In this document: positions 60,961-64,000 of the stretch, in pieces
Position numbering within the stretch: position 1 is the first letter of the stretch
Layout of the letters: every line of letters begins with the position of its first letter
Assembly (NCBI RefSeq): GCF_039555335.1
Contig: NC_092636.1
Location: forward strand, 1,953,501 to 2,017,500
Length of the DNA stretch: 64,000 nucleotides
Source: Amphiura filiformis
Taxonomy: Eukaryota; Echinodermata; Ophiuroidea; Amphilepidida; Amphiuridae
Reading direction: 5' to 3'
Notes under the pieces: model-generated
What the model saw: only the letters and a program-made list of their open reading frames with translations
Database searches by the model: none
Told to the model about the DNA's origin: nothing
Made by a program: the position numbers and the translations under genes

Positions 60961-61013
60961 TGAACTTGTTGATATACAATGGATCATCGCCGATTGTGAT
61001 TGAGGCGAGGTAA

Positions 61014-61880
61014 ACAATCTAATCTGTGCAATGCTGTGAGATACTGATCAGTCAAAACAAATCATCAGCGCACGGAGGTTGAAGATGTATGACTTTGAAA
61101 CCATGGTAACAGCGGCACCAGTACAGGGACAATGTATTCAATTCATAAAGTGGGCGTGGCATCATAGCGACGGCTATGGTACATGGTGGGGCCCAGGCGG
61201 TCGCAGTTTGCGATGCAAATACATTGTACAACTCCAGAATTGACGAGTCATTCGGTGAGAAGTTTTAATTTAATTACTATATTTAAAATAGGCAAACCTT
61301 AGTTAACACATTTGCTAGTCAGTCAAATTCGCCGACAATGTCAATGCATTTTTACATAGAAATTTAAAACAAGTGCCCGAAGAAAGAAACCTACATAAAT
61401 ATGTTTTCTATACTTCACTTGACCCAAATATATGATTTCTTTATGGTGATAAGTCACCCGCACATGGAATTTTAGAGGGATTTGGATAGCATTTCCATCA
61501 TAATGAGACTAAGATCTAGAAACACCCCGAAATGCCGTTTTGGGGAATTTTGCTAGCTGAAACTTTTGATGATTTCAAGTCAATCTTTGACAAGATGTAA
61601 CTTTGCTACGGAAAGTGCTATGAAAAAATGGTTTTCAGTTTTGGCTTTGTTTACTCTTGGGCTTTAATTTGATATACAAAATGATGCAGTTTGATGGCAA
61701 ATTTAAATTCACCTAGCATAATGCAGGGAGGATTGGGTTAAATAAATAAATAAATAAATTAGTTAATAAAATAAAATTTAGAATAGAATTTCATTGCTTT
61801 ATAAGTTAAATATCAGCAATTATTCAATTTGCATGCATTTTAGATACGGTGGATTGGTCTTTTGATGATCAACAAGCTAA
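61014..61880. other. Non-coding stretch, nothing recognised
   Basis: A (aaat)n run near 61741-61760. No exon was seen. Confidence 0.4.
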
Positions 61881-61884
61881 AACA

Positions 61885-62574
61885 TCTTGTTTTGCGCGGG
61901 CGCTCTGTCATAATTATACGAATTTTAAAATTAATGACGAATATACTTGGTGTCATGTTATCGGGTCAGGGATATTGATATTTGATTAGATCTCATTGAA
62001 AGTAATTTCGAGTCATCATAGTTGCAGGGAATAAATAAAGATTGGTAGTTGTTGATCATTGATGCATGTACTTTCCTCCCACGAGGCCAGTGAGTACAAC
62101 AGTGGCTATTCAATGTTATTCATTTCGTATAAAACTAAATGCTTTAGATTTTAATTTTATTTCAAAGCGAGTCTTTAATTAGCAAGCAGAGTCTACCTGT
62201 CGGGTGAGGTATGGCTATCAGTCAAGCCAAAGGTGCTCTTCTGGTTAGGTGTTGGTTGATCAGTAGTCATAACATTTTGTTTGCGTGGGCGCTCGGACAT
62301 AATTATGTCTCTGAAGTCAAAATTGATAAATATTTGGTGGCATCAGGAAAGTTGTGGCCAGGAAAGATTATTGGTATTTGATCAGATGTCAATGAAAGTA
62401 ATTACGGATAAATTACTTGAAGGGGAGGTGTTAGTTCAAGAGGCTATTCAATGTTATTCTTTCGTATTTTCGAAAGCATAAAAAGATGACAGGATTGTCG
62501 GGTGAGGTATGGCTATCAGTCAAGCCAAAGGTGCTCTTCTGGTTAGGTGTTGGTTGATCAGTAGTCATAACATT
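61885..62574. repeat. Tandem duplication ending in an identical 79 bp block
   Basis: Both units start near ttgcg(c/t)gggcgctc and share weak similarity through gaaagtaat; the last 79 bases (62198-62276 and 62496-62574) are identical. Confidence 0.8.
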
Positions 62575-64000
62575 GTGAATTATTCATAATATTGTCATTT
62601 GGATATACTTGTTTTGTTTTACAGGATCCGTTTTTACCTTATGATAAATTAAGGCTACATTAATTAATTAATAAGTCTCTATAAATTGAGACGTAGGCCC
62701 CTATTGCCCAGGTGCAGTTGGACAATTATGAAGCAAATAAAAATTAGGGGCCTACATGTAGGCGGCCCATAGTGAGAGTATTAATGGATACACTTTGGGT
62801 ATTATACATCGGATTTACGTTTCGGTATAAATTTCTTTTATATATCTCGGGCGTTAAAGTTTCAGTGGGTACAAAAAATCTCAATTTCGATGGGGTCAAA
62901 GGACAAATATAATAATTAAGTCCTATTCCAAGTGCAAGGCACAATCATGCAGTGAAAAAGAATAGGGCCATACTGTTTGCTCATTCGTACAGTAAGAGTT
63001 TTATTGGCACAATTAGTTCTCTTCTTTGTATTTTTGAATTGCAGATGGGGCTGAGGCGCTAAAGGATGGGGGAATGAGAAACGCTGGAACTTGAATCATA
63101 ATTGGATGTCCAGGACTGGAAAGATGCAGCCATAAAATGCATGCATTCGGTTTAGCTCAAATACGCACATATTCGGAATATTATATGATATTGGAAGGAA
63201 AATAAAAATTGATATTTTCTGAATGGGCATTAATGCAGCAGCAATTGAAGAAGAAAAGGCAGAATGAGTACGTGTGCAGGAATAAAAGACCAATGTTACC
63301 ATTACCAAATACTTACTATCGATATTATTATTATTAAAAGCGATGAAGCAGGACACTGTCGTTCTTGCTCTCCTAGTCAAAAGAGAGCTTGTGTCAAACT
63401 TACAACAATTGGTTCCATCATCCGTCATCTACCAGTACTATCAATTTGGGATGAAGTCGTAGTCTATCTACAAACACCAACGATTCTTGCAGCGGTTTGT
63501 TTTATGGAATGTACGTTATAATAAATAATCATTACGGTTAAAGATTGAACTGCTCAACTTGATTTTCTACTGCGCCGATTTGCATAATTGCTGATCGCCG
63601 AACTGAACAAGGAGAAGGAGATGAAAATATTATACTATTATCATAGAAGTGGTCAGGCTCAAGAATTGTGTAAACAAGACATTATAAGACAAGCATCACT
63701 ACATACATAATAATGTACTTATAATCACTGTGGTATACATTTATTTATAGATTTACTTGAAATTGAGTTATTTTCTTCTTTTCTTGGCCAGTTATTATTA
63801 TGATTTATATACATTTGTATATACAATGTATCAGGTTATTTTCTGTAAATTTTCTGGATAAATCTTGAAAAAATTATCTCATGTTATGCACGAGGGCCTG
63901 CTTGGAAGCAGTATTAGCCATCTAATTCATCAATAAAGATTTCGGCAGGGTCCAGGTTAGGACCATTCATGTTAAATTATTTGCTTCCTCAGAATGTCGA
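62575..64000. other. Non-coding stretch to window end
   Basis: Possible acceptor (ttgaattgcag at 63046) but the following frame stops quickly. A short inverted pair (gtctctataaattgagac, 62672-62689; taggcccct/aggggccta around 62693-62755) is the only structure seen. Confidence 0.35.

Noticed and set aside
63046..63090. Possible exon after ttgaattgcag
   Set aside because: Frames close within a few codons and no donor was found.

Overview
This is a eukaryotic genomic window, AT-rich, with introns of several kilobases and a very high density of small palindromic DNA elements. No prokaryotic features, rRNA genes or CRISPR arrays were seen. The two recognisable genes are bilaterian families, and the repeat landscape (many MITEs, marine-type minisatellites, a tRNA-derived SINE candidate) suggests a marine invertebrate, perhaps a deuterostome. 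The exact taxon cannot be named from the sequence alone.

Gene 1 (+ strand, 5641-16456) is the 3' part of a RASA3/RASA2-like (GAP1 family) Ras GTPase-activating protein. Seven exons encode the second half of the PH domain, the BTK-type zinc motif and the C-terminal tail. The first half of the PH domain, the GAP domain and the C2 domains must lie upstream of the window, since nothing in 1-5640 looks like a further exon. All introns are GT-AG and all phases agree except in exon 15731-15910, which carries an apparent one-base frame break. A possible extra plus-strand terminal exon lies at 29115-29181; its phase is compatible with splicing from the RASA-like gene, but its identity is unknown.

Gene 2 (- strand, 46433 down to 37956) is a TMEM272-like four-pass membrane protein. 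Three exons with matching phases were found (46374-46433, 41426-41641, 37956-38134). The exon(s) with the start codon lie further upstream on the minus strand and were not located. The two genes converge, with about 21.5 kb between their stop codons.

Repeats make up much of the rest. The dominant family is a ~190 bp palindrome beginning GGGCTATTCCAGTTGAAATC. It has 18 full, partial or variant entries from base 1 to 57.8 kb, including a divergent subfamily at 38.7 and 46.65 kb. About twenty other fold-back or TIR elements are present, several as pairs or nested in one another. Tandem arrays include 3 x 63 bp (2489-2677), ~105 bp units (37.6-37.9 kb), ~119-131 bp units (44.4-45.2 kb), ~118 bp units (47.9-48.7 kb), ~250 bp units (48.8-49.6 kb) and purine-rich simple repeats (45.4-46.35 kb). 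From 46.5 to 64 kb no exon was recognised. That part holds elements of 1.3 and 1.5 kb with long inverted arms and two tandem duplications near 60-62.6 kb.

I did not find a convincing new multi-gene system. The most informative observations are the RASA frame break, the possible alternative 3' exon, nested insertions whose empty site is preserved next door, the composite inverted structure at 39.5-41.0 kb, and an unusually conserved 79 bp island near 62 kb.
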